A stretch of DNA of 64,000 nucleotides from CAZQHK01 sp964593455 (GTDB taxonomy: Bacteria > Muiribacteriota > CAYSPT01), in assembly GCA_964593455.1 (NCBI GenBank), contig CAZQHK010000007.1, positions 67,316 to 131,315 of the forward strand, in the 5' to 3' direction. How positions within the stretch are numbered: the stretch's first letter is position 1; the number at the start of each line of letters is the position of its first letter. This document shows, piece after piece, positions 1-8,146 of the stretch. The notes below the pieces were generated by a model. The model did not search any database and was not told the DNA's origin. It saw nothing but the letters and a program-made list of their open reading frames with translations. The position numbers and the translations under genes were made by a program.

Positions 1-207
1 GAGATCGTCCAGGTTGCAAACGAGGATGCTTTCGAAACCTCCCGGCAACTCGCCATCCAGGAAGGAATCTTCGTGGGTATCTCTTCCGGCGCCGCCGTCT
101 GGGCCGCCCTGGAGGTAGCCCGGAGGCCTGAGAGCAAAGGCAAGCTCATCGTGGCCATCATTCCTGATCTCGGCGACCGGTACCTGAGCACTCCGTTGTT
201 CGAATAG
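1..207 (+). CDS. cysK: Cysteine synthase (O-acetylserine sulfhydrylase), C-terminal part
   Basis: The reading frame is open from base 1 and ends at the TAG at 205-207; the start lies outside the window. The 68 visible residues match the C-terminus of PLP-dependent CysK/CysM enzymes, which make cysteine from O-acetylserine and sulfide. Visible marks are the PLP-phosphate-side segment GIFVGISSGAAVWAALEVA and the terminal block KLIVAIIPDLGDRYLSTPLF, typical of the CysK branch. The catalytic lysine is in the missing N-terminal part, so activity cannot be judged. A hairpin CCGGATATTCCGG at 267-279 lies downstream but has no T-run. Confidence 0.9.
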   Translation, partial: EIVQVANEDAFETSRQLAIQEGIFVGISSGAAVWAALEVARRPESKGKLIVAIIPDLGDRYLSTPLFE

Positions 208-309
208 CAAACGCCAATCATTGTCCATCCGATCACGACCGAATCCGGCCTGTTCGAAACAGCGTGCCGGATATTCCGGTAATAATCCCACTGCACTATC
301 GTGAGGGTG

Positions 310-315
310 TATAAT
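310..315 (+). promoter_or_regulatory. Possible -10 element upstream of the desulforedoxin-like genes
   Basis: A perfect TATAAT lies at 310-315, preceded by TG, about 95 bases before the preferred start of the first small gene. No good -35 is seen 17 bases upstream (CCCACT), so this would depend on an extended -10 or be fortuitous. Confidence 0.35.
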
Positions 316-411
316 AGGGTGAAATAATCATTAAAAGCGGTTGAACACGGACGCTCACTCGAGCGCCGGTTAACCGCGGACTCTACAATGAGGAACCTGG
401 AGGAAAGTAAA

Positions 412-609
412 ATGGATGGAAAACCGGTTACGACGTCTCCCGAGTGGGACCTCGAGGATTGGGAAAAAGCTTATACTATACACGTGGGGACTATCTATGC
501 CTGCCGGACGTGCAAGAATCTCGTGATGGTTACCAGGAGCGGTATCGGAGTTCTGGAAATGAACTGCTGTGGTAAATCCATGGAACAAATGATGCCTTCC
601 AGCGGTTAG
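412..609 (+). CDS. Desulforedoxin-like small metal-binding protein
   Basis: A 65-residue protein with one desulforedoxin-type ribbon: a Cys-x2-Cys pair (ACRTCKN) and an adjacent pair (NCCGKSMEQM) about 20 residues later. This is the ligand pattern that binds Fe or Zn in desulforedoxin and in the N-terminal domain of desulfoferrodoxin. There is no superoxide-reductase domain. An upstream in-frame ATG at 388 exists, but GGAGGA at 399-404 lies seven bases before the ATG at 412, so 412 is preferred. It is followed within 16 bases by a related gene, suggesting one transcript. Role in electron transfer or metal binding is inferred from the fold only. Confidence 0.75.
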   Translation: MDGKPVTTSPEWDLEDWEKAYTIHVGTIYACRTCKNLVMVTRSGIGVLEMNCCGKSMEQMMPSSG

Positions 610-625
610 GGGTAGGAGAGAGATT

Positions 626-868
626 ATGAGCCACTCTAAAGGCACCATATATTTTTGTCCAATCTGCAAAGCTGAAGTAAGTGTACTGGCACCGAGAACA
701 GGGGATTTCTCACCCCGGTGCTGTAATATGGCCATGGAACCATTATCCAGGCGCCTGTTTTTTTATATCTGCCCCATTTGCTTCGCTGAAATCGCTATAT
801 TAAAAAAAGGGACAGGGCCTTTTGATCCTCGATGCTGCAATACCGCCATGATTCACGCAGCAGCTTGA
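626..868 (+). CDS. Tandem desulforedoxin-like double-ribbon protein
   Basis: 80 residues built from two copies of the same ribbon. Copy 1 (residues about 8-38) has FCPICKAE and PRCCNMAMEP; copy 2 (about 46-77) has ICPICFAE and PRCCNTAM. Each carries four cysteines in the C-x2-C ... CC pattern of desulforedoxin. The two halves are clearly related (VSVLAPRTGDFSPRCCN against IAILKKGTGPFDPRCCN), so this is an internal duplication, perhaps a covalent version of the desulforedoxin homodimer. GGAGAGAG precedes the ATG. The gene probably shares a transcript with the single-ribbon gene upstream. No enzymatic domain is present. Confidence 0.75.
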   Translation: MSHSKGTIYFCPICKAEVSVLAPRTGDFSPRCCNMAMEPLSRRLFFYICPICFAEIAILKKGTGPFDPRCCNTAMIHAAA

Positions 869-940
869 ATTGACAGTCTTAGGAATGTTGCCGTAAACTG
901 ATCGCCGGTTTTTTAAAAAATAGACGGTAAAGGAGCTGCC

Positions 941-1765
941 ATGACTGATAAACAGGGTTTAGTAGGAAAACTGAAAGAAAAAGCGCACCTCGCTAGAAAA
1001 GAGATTTTGGAGACGATTACCGAGGCGCAAAGCGGTCACCCGGGGGGGTCTCTGTCGTGTATCGACATTCTTATCTCGCTCTACTTTTACAAGATGAAAC
1101 ATAAGCCGGATGTTCCTCAATGGGATGAACGTGACCGCCTTATCATGTCCAAGGGACACGCCTCACCGGCGGCCTATGTGGCCCTGGCCAACGCGGGCTA
1201 CTTCCCGAAGGAAGAACTCAAGACGTTTCGCAAACTCGGCGCCAGGCTGCAGGGGCACGTTCACACCAAGGTGCCCGGGGTAGAGTTCTGTACGGGTTCG
1301 TTGGGACAGGGTTTGTCCGTGGCCAACGGTCTGGGAATCGGAGCGAAGATAGGGAAAGCCGGATACAATGTCTACTGTCTCATGGGCGACGGCGAAATCC
1401 AGGAGGGGATGATCTGGGAAGCAGCCATGACGGCGTCCCATCACAAGCTGGATAATGTCTGCGCCATCCTGGACTACAACAAGTTGCAGGAAAACGGGCT
1501 CGTGAACAGTATCAAGAACGAGGAACCGCAAAACGGCCGTTGGAGCAGTTTCGGCTGGCACGTCATAGAAGTGGACGGCCATAATTTCGAGGAACTCATG
1601 AACGCCCTGGACGAGTTCGAGACGGTGAAAGGAAAACCCACCATCATTATTGCCCACACGATCAAAGGCAAAGGGATCTCTTTCATGGAGGGAAACCACA
1701 AGTGGCATGGAAAATCCCCCAACCAGGAGCAGTTAAGTGATGCCCTGGCAGAGCTAGGATATTGA
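941..1765 (+). CDS. Transketolase, N-terminal (TPP-binding) subunit
   Basis: 274 residues, the usual size of the N-terminal half in split transketolases, which transfer two-carbon ketol units in the non-oxidative pentose phosphate pathway. Visible marks: the early histidine segment SGHPGGSLSCIDIL, the DRLIMSKGHASPAAYVALA block, GSLGQGLSVANGLGIG, and the TPP/metal motif GDGEIQEGMIWEA (about residue 149) followed by DYNKLQ. AAGGAG lies just before the ATG. The partner subunit starts 11 bases after the stop, so the two are one operon and would form a heterotetramer. Confidence 0.93.
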   Translation: MTDKQGLVGKLKEKAHLARKEILETITEAQSGHPGGSLSCIDILISLYFYKMKHKPDVPQWDERDRLIMSKGHASPAAYVALANAGYFPKEELKTFRKLGARLQGHVHTKVPGVEFCTGSLGQGLSVANGLGIGAKIGKAGYNVYCLMGDGEIQEGMIWEAAMTASHHKLDNVCAILDYNKLQENGLVNSIKNEEPQNGRWSSFGWHVIEVDGHNFEELMNALDEFETVKGKPTIIIAHTIKGKGISFMEGNHKWHGKSPNQEQLSDALAELGY

Positions 1766-1776
1766 GGTAAACAATT

Positions 1777-2733
1777 ATGACTGAAATGAAAGCGACCAGG
1801 GACTCCTGGGGCGAAACATTACTGAAACTGGGACATGAAAACGAGAAGATCGTGGTTCTTTCAGGTGACCTTGAAGACTCTACCCGGGCGGAGTATTTCG
1901 GGAATGAGTTTCCCGAGCGGTTTTTCAACCTGGGAATAGCCGAACAGGACATCCTGGGAACCGCCGCCGGTTTGAGCCTGGCCGGATACATTCCTTTCGC
2001 CAGTTCCTTCGCGGCCTTTATCACCAACCGGCCGTACGGGATGCTGCGGTTATCTGTTTGTTACAACAACACCAATGTCAAGGTGATAGGCTCTCACGGC
2101 GGTATTACCGTGGGCGAAGACGGGGCTACCGCCCAGGCCCTCGAGGACCTGGCCATAACCAGGGTGCTACCCAACATGACCGTGGTGTACCCGGTTGACG
2201 CGTACGAGACCGAAAAAGCCACCCGGGCTATCACCGAGATGTACGGCCCGGTTTACATGCGTTGCAGCCGGAACAAGCTTCCGATCATCACCACCAGGGA
2301 CACTCCGTTTACCCTCGGCAAGTCCATCATCATGCGTCGCGGCGCAGATGCCACTGTCATCGCCTGCGGCTTTCTGGTTTCAGAATCACTCAAAGCCGCC
2401 GACATCCTGGTCCGGGAAGGTCTCGAAGTGCAGGTGATCAACATGCACACGATTAAACCGATCGACCGGGACGCGATCATCCAGGCCGCCGGCCAGACCG
2501 GCGCTATCGTAACGGCCGAGGACCACCAAGTGAACGGCGGGCTGGGAAGCGCGGTGGCCGAGGTGCTCAGCACGAACCTCCCGGTGCCCCTGGAGATGGT
2601 GGCGGTCATGGATACGTTCGGTGAATCCGGGACGCCTCAGCAGTTGCAGGAGAAATATAATTTGACCGATAAATCCATCGCCGAAGCGGTCAGAAAGGTC
2701 ATCAAGCGGAAACATCTTAGGGGTCAGGCCTAA
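1777..2733 (+). CDS. Transketolase, C-terminal subunit
   Basis: 318 residues covering the pyrimidine-binding and C-terminal domains. Visible marks: GDLEDSTRAEYF, the activating-glutamate block FFNLGIAEQDILGTAAGLS, the stretch around SHGGITVGEDGATAQALEDL, and the C-terminal regulatory-type domain (MHTIKPID, VTAEDHQVNGGLGSAVAEVL). The final codons and stop lie inside a dispersed repeat at 2719-2771, so the native C-terminus may have been altered by repeat insertion. It is convergent with the glycosyltransferase fusion, with only 17 bases between stop codons. Confidence 0.93.
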   Translation: MTEMKATRDSWGETLLKLGHENEKIVVLSGDLEDSTRAEYFGNEFPERFFNLGIAEQDILGTAAGLSLAGYIPFASSFAAFITNRPYGMLRLSVCYNNTNVKVIGSHGGITVGEDGATAQALEDLAITRVLPNMTVVYPVDAYETEKATRAITEMYGPVYMRCSRNKLPIITTRDTPFTLGKSIIMRRGADATVIACGFLVSESLKAADILVREGLEVQVINMHTIKPIDRDAIIQAAGQTGAIVTAEDHQVNGGLGSAVAEVLSTNLPVPLEMVAVMDTFGESGTPQQLQEKYNLTDKSIAEAVRKVIKRKHLRGQA

Positions 2734-2771
2734 CATTTGAACATTTGAGACTATGGACAAGAGGATGATTT
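2719..2771 (-). repeat. 53-bp dispersed repeat, family A, copy 1
   Basis: Read on the minus strand, this segment matches 5028-5080 over 53 bases with only a few differences. The core is TCAAATGTTYAAATGTTAGG followed by CCTGACCCCT. It spans the last four codons and stop of the transketolase C-subunit and the last codons and stop of the convergent glycosyltransferase fusion. Shorter copies are at 4896-4922 and 14172-14200. The GCCTGACCCC end resembles REP-type sequences associated with IS200-like (RAYT) transposases; that link is from memory and unproven here. Confidence 0.75.
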
Positions 2772-4799
2772 CCCTTGCCACTTTAATAGACGAGAATGGG
2801 AAACGCCGAGATGATAACCGGCTATGATCAACTGGTTGATCAGCGTGGTACGCAGCAGACCGAGCTTCTTCCAGCGCCGGGCAGAAGTCTCCACCGGAAG
2901 CGGGACGAGTTCGATCCGGCCGCGGCGCCGCAGGCGTTTGACCAGAACGTAGTCCTCCATGATCTGAATCGACGGGAATCCACCGATTTTCTTGAAAACA
3001 CCGGCCGTCATGAACAAAGCCTGGTCTCCGTAAGGCAGTTGCATGTACCTGGACCGCCAGTTGATCAGCCGTTCACACCACCGGAAACGGGACCCGGCAG
3101 TCCTTATTCTCAACTCGAAAGCCCCGGCGATAACGCCTATTTGCGACAGAACCCGTCGCACGTGCTCCTGGAAACCGGTAGGAAGTATCGTGTCGGCATG
3201 GAGAAACAACAACGTTTCACCGGAAGCGGCTGCCGCTCCGATGTTCATCTGGTCAGCCCGGTTGGGATGACAACAGATCACCCGGACACCGAACCGTTCG
3301 ACGAGCGTCCGCGTTTGATCGGTGCTTCCGCCGTCAACCACGATGATCTCAAGGTTTTCTTCATTTTCCAGCTGTCCGAGAACCCTGGAAATGTTGACCG
3401 CTTCGTTGAGTACCGGTATAACCACCGATAATTTTGAAACCCCGGATTTGCACGCCAGGCTGCTTCGGTATTCGTTCCAGAACTCGATATCTTCCGGGCG
3501 GTCGACATCTCTCATGGTCTCTAGCGTGGCCACCGATAATCCTGCTTCGTGTGCCCGCTCCATTGTTGCCGCCAGCACGTCTCCCGTTCCCCACGGGATA
3601 TCCCTGAAGAGTTCCGGTACCAACCGGCGCAGTCCGATCAGATAATACCCGCCATCATCAGCCGGTCCCAAAACCAGGTTGTGCGTTCTCAACAAATCAA
3701 AAGTATTCTTAAACTGTTCGGGTCCCGCACCAGGACAATCCGTACCGATTATGATTGCCCCTTCCACCCCATCGCCGAAGGCTGCTTGAAAAGCGTGAAA
3801 CATTCGGTCTCCCAGGTTTCCCTCTCCCTGGGGCAGGTATTCCAAATCAGAGCCAAACAACTGTTTCATACGAGATTTGGTACCGCCTTCGAAACGGACT
3901 TCCAACTGCAATTCCCGGGAGCGCCTGGCTTCACGAGCCTGCCACAACGTGTGAACGGTCATCCGGTTCTGAAGTTCGGCCGCTCCCTCGGCTCCCAGGG
4001 CCGGGATGAGCCTGGTTTTGGTTTTGCCCGGCTCCGGGCAGCGGGTAAACACCATTAACCGGTTTCGTTCGTTTTGACCGAAAAGGCCTGATCCTGTCAT
4101 CCCGCCTCTTCGAGACAATAGCGCCGAGTGGAAAATTGTGTACAGAATTTTCGTTCCGGCGAAGACGACCCCTTTCACCGTGCCGGAGATCTTCGATTCC
4201 CCGATTCTCTGGCGGTAGCTGACCGGGACTTCCTTAACAGCCAGGTTTAACTGGGCGGCCTTGATCTGCATTTCAACCGTCCATCCGTAATCCTGATCCT
4301 GCATGCAAAGTTTTTGAAGCGACGAATACCGGACAGCCCTGAACGGTCCGAGATCGGTGAAGGTCTTACTCCAAAACAGCTTGATGAGAAGACAGGCCAG
4401 CCAGTTGCCGAACCGGGCCTGGAGAGTAAGCGCTCCGGCCTCCCTGCGGCCAAGTACCCGAGACCCGATTACCAAATCTAATCCACTGTCGGCAATGGGA
4501 TCAACCAGCAGATCCATCTCGTCGGGATGGTCACTGAAATCACCGTCGAGAAAAACCAGGATGTCGGAGTGGTCGGAAGAAGCGATCCCGGTGAGACAAG
4601 CTACTCCATACCCTCGTTGAGGTTCTCGTACAACACGGGCACCATGCTCTTCGGCCACCTTGACAGTCCGGTCGGTCGATCCGTTGTCCACCACGATAAT
4701 GTCATCTACCCAATGGGGGATGGCGTCGAGCACCTGTCCGATTGCCCGCTCTTCATTGAGAGTGGGAATGATGACTGTAATGGAAGAACCGTTTCTCAA
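2751..4799 (-). CDS. Three-domain glycosyltransferase fusion (GT2 + DUF2064-type + GT2)
   Basis: 682 residues with three nucleotide-sugar/nucleotidyl-transferase-like domains. Domain 1 (about 5-235) is a GT2 polyprenyl-phosphate-sugar-synthase-like domain with SITVIIPTLNEE, IIVVDNGSTD and FLDGDFSDHPDE. Domain 2 (about 247-450) is the DUF2064/TIGR04282 type with FTRCPEPGKTKTRL, GTDCPG and DDGGYYLIG. Domain 3 (about 454-675) is the TIGR04283 GT2 type with LSVVIPVLNEA, VVDGGSTDQT and FLHADTILP. The latter two are often neighbours or fused; an added N-terminal GT2 is notable. The start is a TTG with AAGGA about ten bases upstream. The GT-C gene upstream on the same strand could use a lipid-linked sugar made by domain 1. 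The last residues (SSSCP) lie in a repeat. Confidence 0.85.
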   Translation of the reverse strand: MRNGSSITVIIPTLNEERAIGQVLDAIPHWVDDIIVVDNGSTDRTVKVAEEHGARVVREPQRGYGVACLTGIASSDHSDILVFLDGDFSDHPDEMDLLVDPIADSGLDLVIGSRVLGRREAGALTLQARFGNWLACLLIKLFWSKTFTDLGPFRAVRYSSLQKLCMQDQDYGWTVEMQIKAAQLNLAVKEVPVSYRQRIGESKISGTVKGVVFAGTKILYTIFHSALLSRRGGMTGSGLFGQNERNRLMVFTRCPEPGKTKTRLIPALGAEGAAELQNRMTVHTLWQAREARRSRELQLEVRFEGGTKSRMKQLFGSDLEYLPQGEGNLGDRMFHAFQAAFGDGVEGAIIIGTDCPGAGPEQFKNTFDLLRTHNLVLGPADDGGYYLIGLRRLVPELFRDIPWGTGDVLAATMERAHEAGLSVATLETMRDVDRPEDIEFWNEYRSSLACKSGVSKLSVVIPVLNEAVNISRVLGQLENEENLEIIVVDGGSTDQTRTLVERFGVRVICCHPNRADQMNIGAAAASGETLLFLHADTILPTGFQEHVRRVLSQIGVIAGAFELRIRTAGSRFRWCERLINWRSRYMQLPYGDQALFMTAGVFKKIGGFPSIQIMEDYVLVKRLRRRGRIELVPLPVETSARRWKKLGLLRTTLINQLIIAGYHLGVSHSRLLKWQGKSSSCP

Positions 4800-4895
4800 A
4801 ACGTTTACGTCCTTATATCTCTATCTCGTTATTCTTGTTGGTCCTGACAGTTAATTGGATAAGCTCATTATACTAAATAATCTTCTACAGAGAAT

Positions 4896-4922
4896 TCAAA
4901 TGTTTAAATGTTAGGCCTGACC
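4896..4922 (+). repeat. Dispersed repeat, family A, copy 2 (short)
   Basis: Identical to the core of the copy at 5051-5077 over 27 bases (begins TCAAATGTTTAAATGTTAGG). With the copy at 5028-5080 it forms direct repeats around a segment that contains a family B repeat. It lies in the 306-base gap between the two glycosyltransferase genes, in which no gene is seen. Confidence 0.8.
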
Positions 4923-4924
4923 TG

Positions 4925-4974
4925 CTTACTTTCTACGCTCCTTGCTTGAGGGCGGGACCACCAAGCTTCGCTAC
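4925..4974 (+). repeat. Dispersed repeat, family B, copy 1
   Basis: The segment CTACGCTCCTTGCTTGAGGG and the following CGGGACCACC ... CGCTAC match, with few changes, the minus strand of 33896-33938. Its first half also matches 56686-56718. Related partial copies are at 23240-23273 (minus) and 40865-40888. All copies are intergenic. Confidence 0.7.
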
Positions 4975-5027
4975 ATCTCAATGTTCGCACTTGCTTTAGG
5001 AGGAAGGAGCCAGGCGCCGCCCGGGTA

Positions 5028-5080
5028 AAATCATCCTCTTATCGATAGCTTCAAATGTTTAAATGTTAGGCCTGACCCCT
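5028..5080 (+). repeat. 53-bp dispersed repeat, family A, copy 3
   Basis: Begins AAATCATCCTCTTATCGATA and continues into the TCAAATGTTTAAATGTTAGG core, ending CCTGACCCCT. It matches the minus strand of 2719-2771 across 53 bases, so the mobile or duplicated unit is longer than the 27-base core seen in other copies. Confidence 0.78.
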
Positions 5081-5105
5081 CTTATCCTCGGCGTAGCGTG
5101 AGCTT

Positions 5106-6593
5106 CTACTTACCCACCACCCTCTGAATTCCTGGCGTAAAAAGTAAGGTATGAGATTTCCGCCACTCCAGTATCAGCATCACCCATACCGGTATGTACT
5201 GCAGCCAGACCAGGCCGTAGTCGAACAGGTCGACGTTTCCGAAAGATTTGAAATAAAAACGCAGGTAATAGATTGGAAGCAGGGCTGTTAAAAGGATGAG
5301 CGGGCAGCGGGGATAAAAAACCAGAAACGGCAGGAACCAGAGCGAGTACCAGGGAAACTGCGTGGGACTGAGCAGGAAAAGAGCGGCAATAATTATAAAC
5401 GCTTTGGCATAATAGGCCTTCTTGTTTGCCGGGTTTTTCCGCACCGCCAGGAAAGTAACTGCCGCCAGCAGCACAGCTACCACCAGCCGGGTAAGGCGCG
5501 GCCAGAGCGAATAGTCGAATTCGCCGACTTTCAAGACGACGGTCACACCCCAGCCAATGATCATGAAGAGTGAGTCGTTCATCTCCCAATGAGAGCCATA
5601 GGCGGTAAAACCCGAAGTGTCGTCCAGGCCTGCTTCAAGCACCGGGACGGAGATGATTCCCGTCAACAGGACGAAAAGCACCAAAGCCGCCGCCAAACGT
5701 CCCGGACGGGACAGGGTATTTCGCAGCACGAGAGGCACGAGCAGCACCGGCCAGAGCTTTATACCCGCCGCCAGCGCCAACAAGACCGAGGACCAGACAG
5801 GCCGTTTCCGGGAGGCCAGATAAAGCGCGCCCAGGACAAAAGGAATGAGCAGGATGTCCATGTGTCCCGAGTTGTAAATCTCTTTTACTAATAAAGGATT
5901 CAACCAGTAGACAGCCGCCCATAAAGGAGGCAGCTTCAGGTCCATCAGAATGATGAATAACAGGACCAGTATGACGAGGTCACAAAACAGAAGGACCAAC
6001 CGCCAGGCCGGAAGACTCCAGGGCTTTAAAAGATACGCGGTGGCGAAAGCTACCTGGGCAATGGGTGGATAGATCGTCCGCAGGTGAGGATGATTGATCC
6101 GCTCGATAACGGTACCTGAATCGTCGGCCAACTGCCGGAGTTTCTCTGGCACGCTGGCGTCCAGAGGGCTGTTAAGGCTGTCGTTAATGTCCTGCGGGGC
6201 GTAAGCGTACGGATTGAACCCGTGAATCCACACGGCTCCGTCCCACAGGTAGCGGTAATGATCGTCTTCCAGTATGGGAACGCTGGTCATAAACAACAGG
6301 CGAAGTACGAGACCGGTGAGAACAACAAAACCCAGGAAGGCTACCGGGAGTTTCCGTTTTCCTTTCCCCCGAATACTCCCGGTAGTGCTCGCCGTGACGC
6401 AGCGAACGATCCAGAGATAGATGGCTCCGGCGGCGATCATGGTACCGCAAAGCCAAAAAATCGGTGCCGCCTCCAGGTCCCGCTCATACTCGAAGGCCGG
6501 TGACAGGTAATTTAGGCAGAGTTGTAAAACCACCAGCGCCAACCCGGCCAGAAACCAGGTGAGCGAGACTCGAGCAGTAACCCCCTTTGACAT
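5106..6593 (-). CDS. Polytopic GT-C type glycosyltransferase (GT87/mannosyltransferase-like)
   Basis: 495 residues from the preferred ATG at 6593, which has GAAGGAAGG about eight bases upstream; an in-frame extension to 6677 lacks this. About ten or more hydrophobic segments are visible. The first large loop carries the acidic motif EDDHYRYLWDGAVW and NPYAYAP, the pattern of GT-C enzymes that take sugar from a polyprenyl phosphate donor. Later blocks include NSGHMDILLIPFVLGALYLA and SPTQFPWYSLWFLPF. It is likely an inner-membrane transferase acting on the periplasmic side. The next gene on this strand encodes a polyprenyl-phosphate-sugar-synthase-like domain, a plausible donor supplier. Acceptor unknown. 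Confidence 0.8.
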   Translation of the reverse strand: MSKGVTARVSLTWFLAGLALVVLQLCLNYLSPAFEYERDLEAAPIFWLCGTMIAAGAIYLWIVRCVTASTTGSIRGKGKRKLPVAFLGFVVLTGLVLRLLFMTSVPILEDDHYRYLWDGAVWIHGFNPYAYAPQDINDSLNSPLDASVPEKLRQLADDSGTVIERINHPHLRTIYPPIAQVAFATAYLLKPWSLPAWRLVLLFCDLVILVLLFIILMDLKLPPLWAAVYWLNPLLVKEIYNSGHMDILLIPFVLGALYLASRKRPVWSSVLLALAAGIKLWPVLLVPLVLRNTLSRPGRLAAALVLFVLLTGIISVPVLEAGLDDTSGFTAYGSHWEMNDSLFMIIGWGVTVVLKVGEFDYSLWPRLTRLVVAVLLAAVTFLAVRKNPANKKAYYAKAFIIIAALFLLSPTQFPWYSLWFLPFLVFYPRCPLILLTALLPIYYLRFYFKSFGNVDLFDYGLVWLQYIPVWVMLILEWRKSHTLLFTPGIQRVVGK

Positions 6594-6720
6594 GAATGAC
6601 CTTCCTTCTATTACTAATGTACCATGATAGGAATCCGCCGTCACACCAAAAAAATGTGGATTCTGAAACATGATCATTTGACACTAAATTTCTTTTAATA
6701 AGTGGTTACGTCTTTATAAT

Positions 6721-8062
6721 GCTGTAAATTTGAAAGGAGGTTAGCACTAAGGGAAAGGCCATCGCCTTCCGTTAGGTTTTGTACACCCAATACACAACCT
6801 AGAAAAGAGGAAGAGCGATGACCCAATTCAATCTTACCGTAAACGGAGAAAAGCTAAAAGACTTGTTGGTAAAAGATAATGGATTACGTGATCTGTTGGA
6901 GGATGTAGTGAACCAGGTATTGGAAGCTCAAATGTCAGAATACATCGGTGCAAAGCCTTACGAAAGAACGAATGAGAGAAAAGCCTATCGAAATGGCTAC
7001 CGGATCCGGCAGCTCTACACCAGGGTCGGCCCTCTCTCACTTCAGGTCCCGCAAACACGGGACGGCGGTTTCAGCACCGCCATTTTTAAGCGTTATCAAC
7101 GATCAGAACAGGCGTTTGTCCTGGGACTCATGGAAATGGTTCTCAACGGGGTCTCTACTCGAAAAGTCACGAAAGTAACCGAAGAACTGTGCGGTGTCAG
7201 TTTTTCAAGATCGACCGTAAGCAACCTATGCAAAAACCTGGATCGTCGCGTTGAAGCCTGGAATAATCGCTCTCTGAAAGATACAAAATATCCATTTATA
7301 ATCGTTGATGCCATGATGACCAGGGCCAGGAAAGATGGAGCCGGACGTTTTGTACATGCTCTGATAGCCCTGGGAATCAACAAAGAAGGACACCGCGAAA
7401 TCTTAGGTCTGACACTCGGTGACAGCGAGTCTGAACACAGTTGGTCTAAAATGTTTTCCTGGCTCAGAAAAAGAGGGATTACCGGTGTCGACTACGTCAT
7501 TTCTGACCAACATAGTGGTTTGACCAACGCTGTTCGGAAACATTTTCAAGGAGCAATCTGGCAGCGGTGCCAGGTCCATTTGCGACGGAATGTGTTTAGT
7601 GATGCATCATATTGTCTGCGACCTCAATTGGCAGCCGGAATGAAGCGTATTTTCAAAGCCGACACCAGAGAAGAGGGCTGGGAGCAATACGAGAAGCTCG
7701 TTACGGATATGGCCGGCAAAGGAAGCAAAGCTCTGAAGACCTTGGAACGGGGGCTTGAGGATTCATTAGCCATCCTTGCGCTGCCGGAAAAGTATCGAGT
7801 GAGGTTACGGACTACCAACATGCTTGAACGGCTCCACAGCGAACTGCGAAGACGGGAACGGGTGATCCGTATCTTCCCTAACGAGGCCTCGGTGGTTCGG
7901 ATGATCGGTGCTCTCTTGGCAGAACAACATGAAGTGTGGTCCACCGGAAGACGCTATCTCGATATGACGGAATATAATGATTGGAAGGCTGAGCAACAGC
8001 AGGAAAATAAGAATGTAGTTAAGCTGAATGTATCATGAAACCTAGCGGAAGGAATTTACAGC
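6721..8062 (+). mobile_element. IS256-family insertion sequence
   Basis: The element is bounded by GCTGTAAATT at 6721-6730 and its inverted copy AATTTACAGC at 8053-8062, flanking a single transposase gene. Beyond ten bases the inverted repeat is imperfect. The eight to nine bases flanking the two ends (TTTATAAT and AAGTTTTG) do not match, so no target-site duplication is visible. This suggests an old insertion, a rearranged one, or ends slightly misplaced. It lies between the GT-C gene and a TPR gene. Confidence 0.75.
6818..8038 (+). CDS. IS256-family (mutator-type) transposase
   Basis: 406 residues, full length for the family. DDE-type features are visible: YPFIIVDAMMTRAR with the first aspartate, VISDQHSGL with the second, a QRCQVHLRRNV block typical of the family, and TNMLERLHSELRRRERVIR with the catalytic glutamate followed by IFPNEASVVRMIGALL. 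The N-terminal YRNGYRIRQLYTRVGPL segment is also family-typical. AGAGGAAGAG precedes the ATG. No stop or frameshift interrupts it, so the element may be active despite the unmatched flanks. Confidence 0.95.
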   Translation: MTQFNLTVNGEKLKDLLVKDNGLRDLLEDVVNQVLEAQMSEYIGAKPYERTNERKAYRNGYRIRQLYTRVGPLSLQVPQTRDGGFSTAIFKRYQRSEQAFVLGLMEMVLNGVSTRKVTKVTEELCGVSFSRSTVSNLCKNLDRRVEAWNNRSLKDTKYPFIIVDAMMTRARKDGAGRFVHALIALGINKEGHREILGLTLGDSESEHSWSKMFSWLRKRGITGVDYVISDQHSGLTNAVRKHFQGAIWQRCQVHLRRNVFSDASYCLRPQLAAGMKRIFKADTREEGWEQYEKLVTDMAGKGSKALKTLERGLEDSLAILALPEKYRVRLRTTNMLERLHSELRRRERVIRIFPNEASVVRMIGALLAEQHEVWSTGRRYLDMTEYNDWKAEQQQENKNVVKLNVS

Positions 8063-8146
8063 AAGTTTTGGACTTGACCTTAAGCTTGATAATCTACATT
8101 TACTTATTTACTTTTTCATACGTAAATATGATATGGGTAAAGATAG

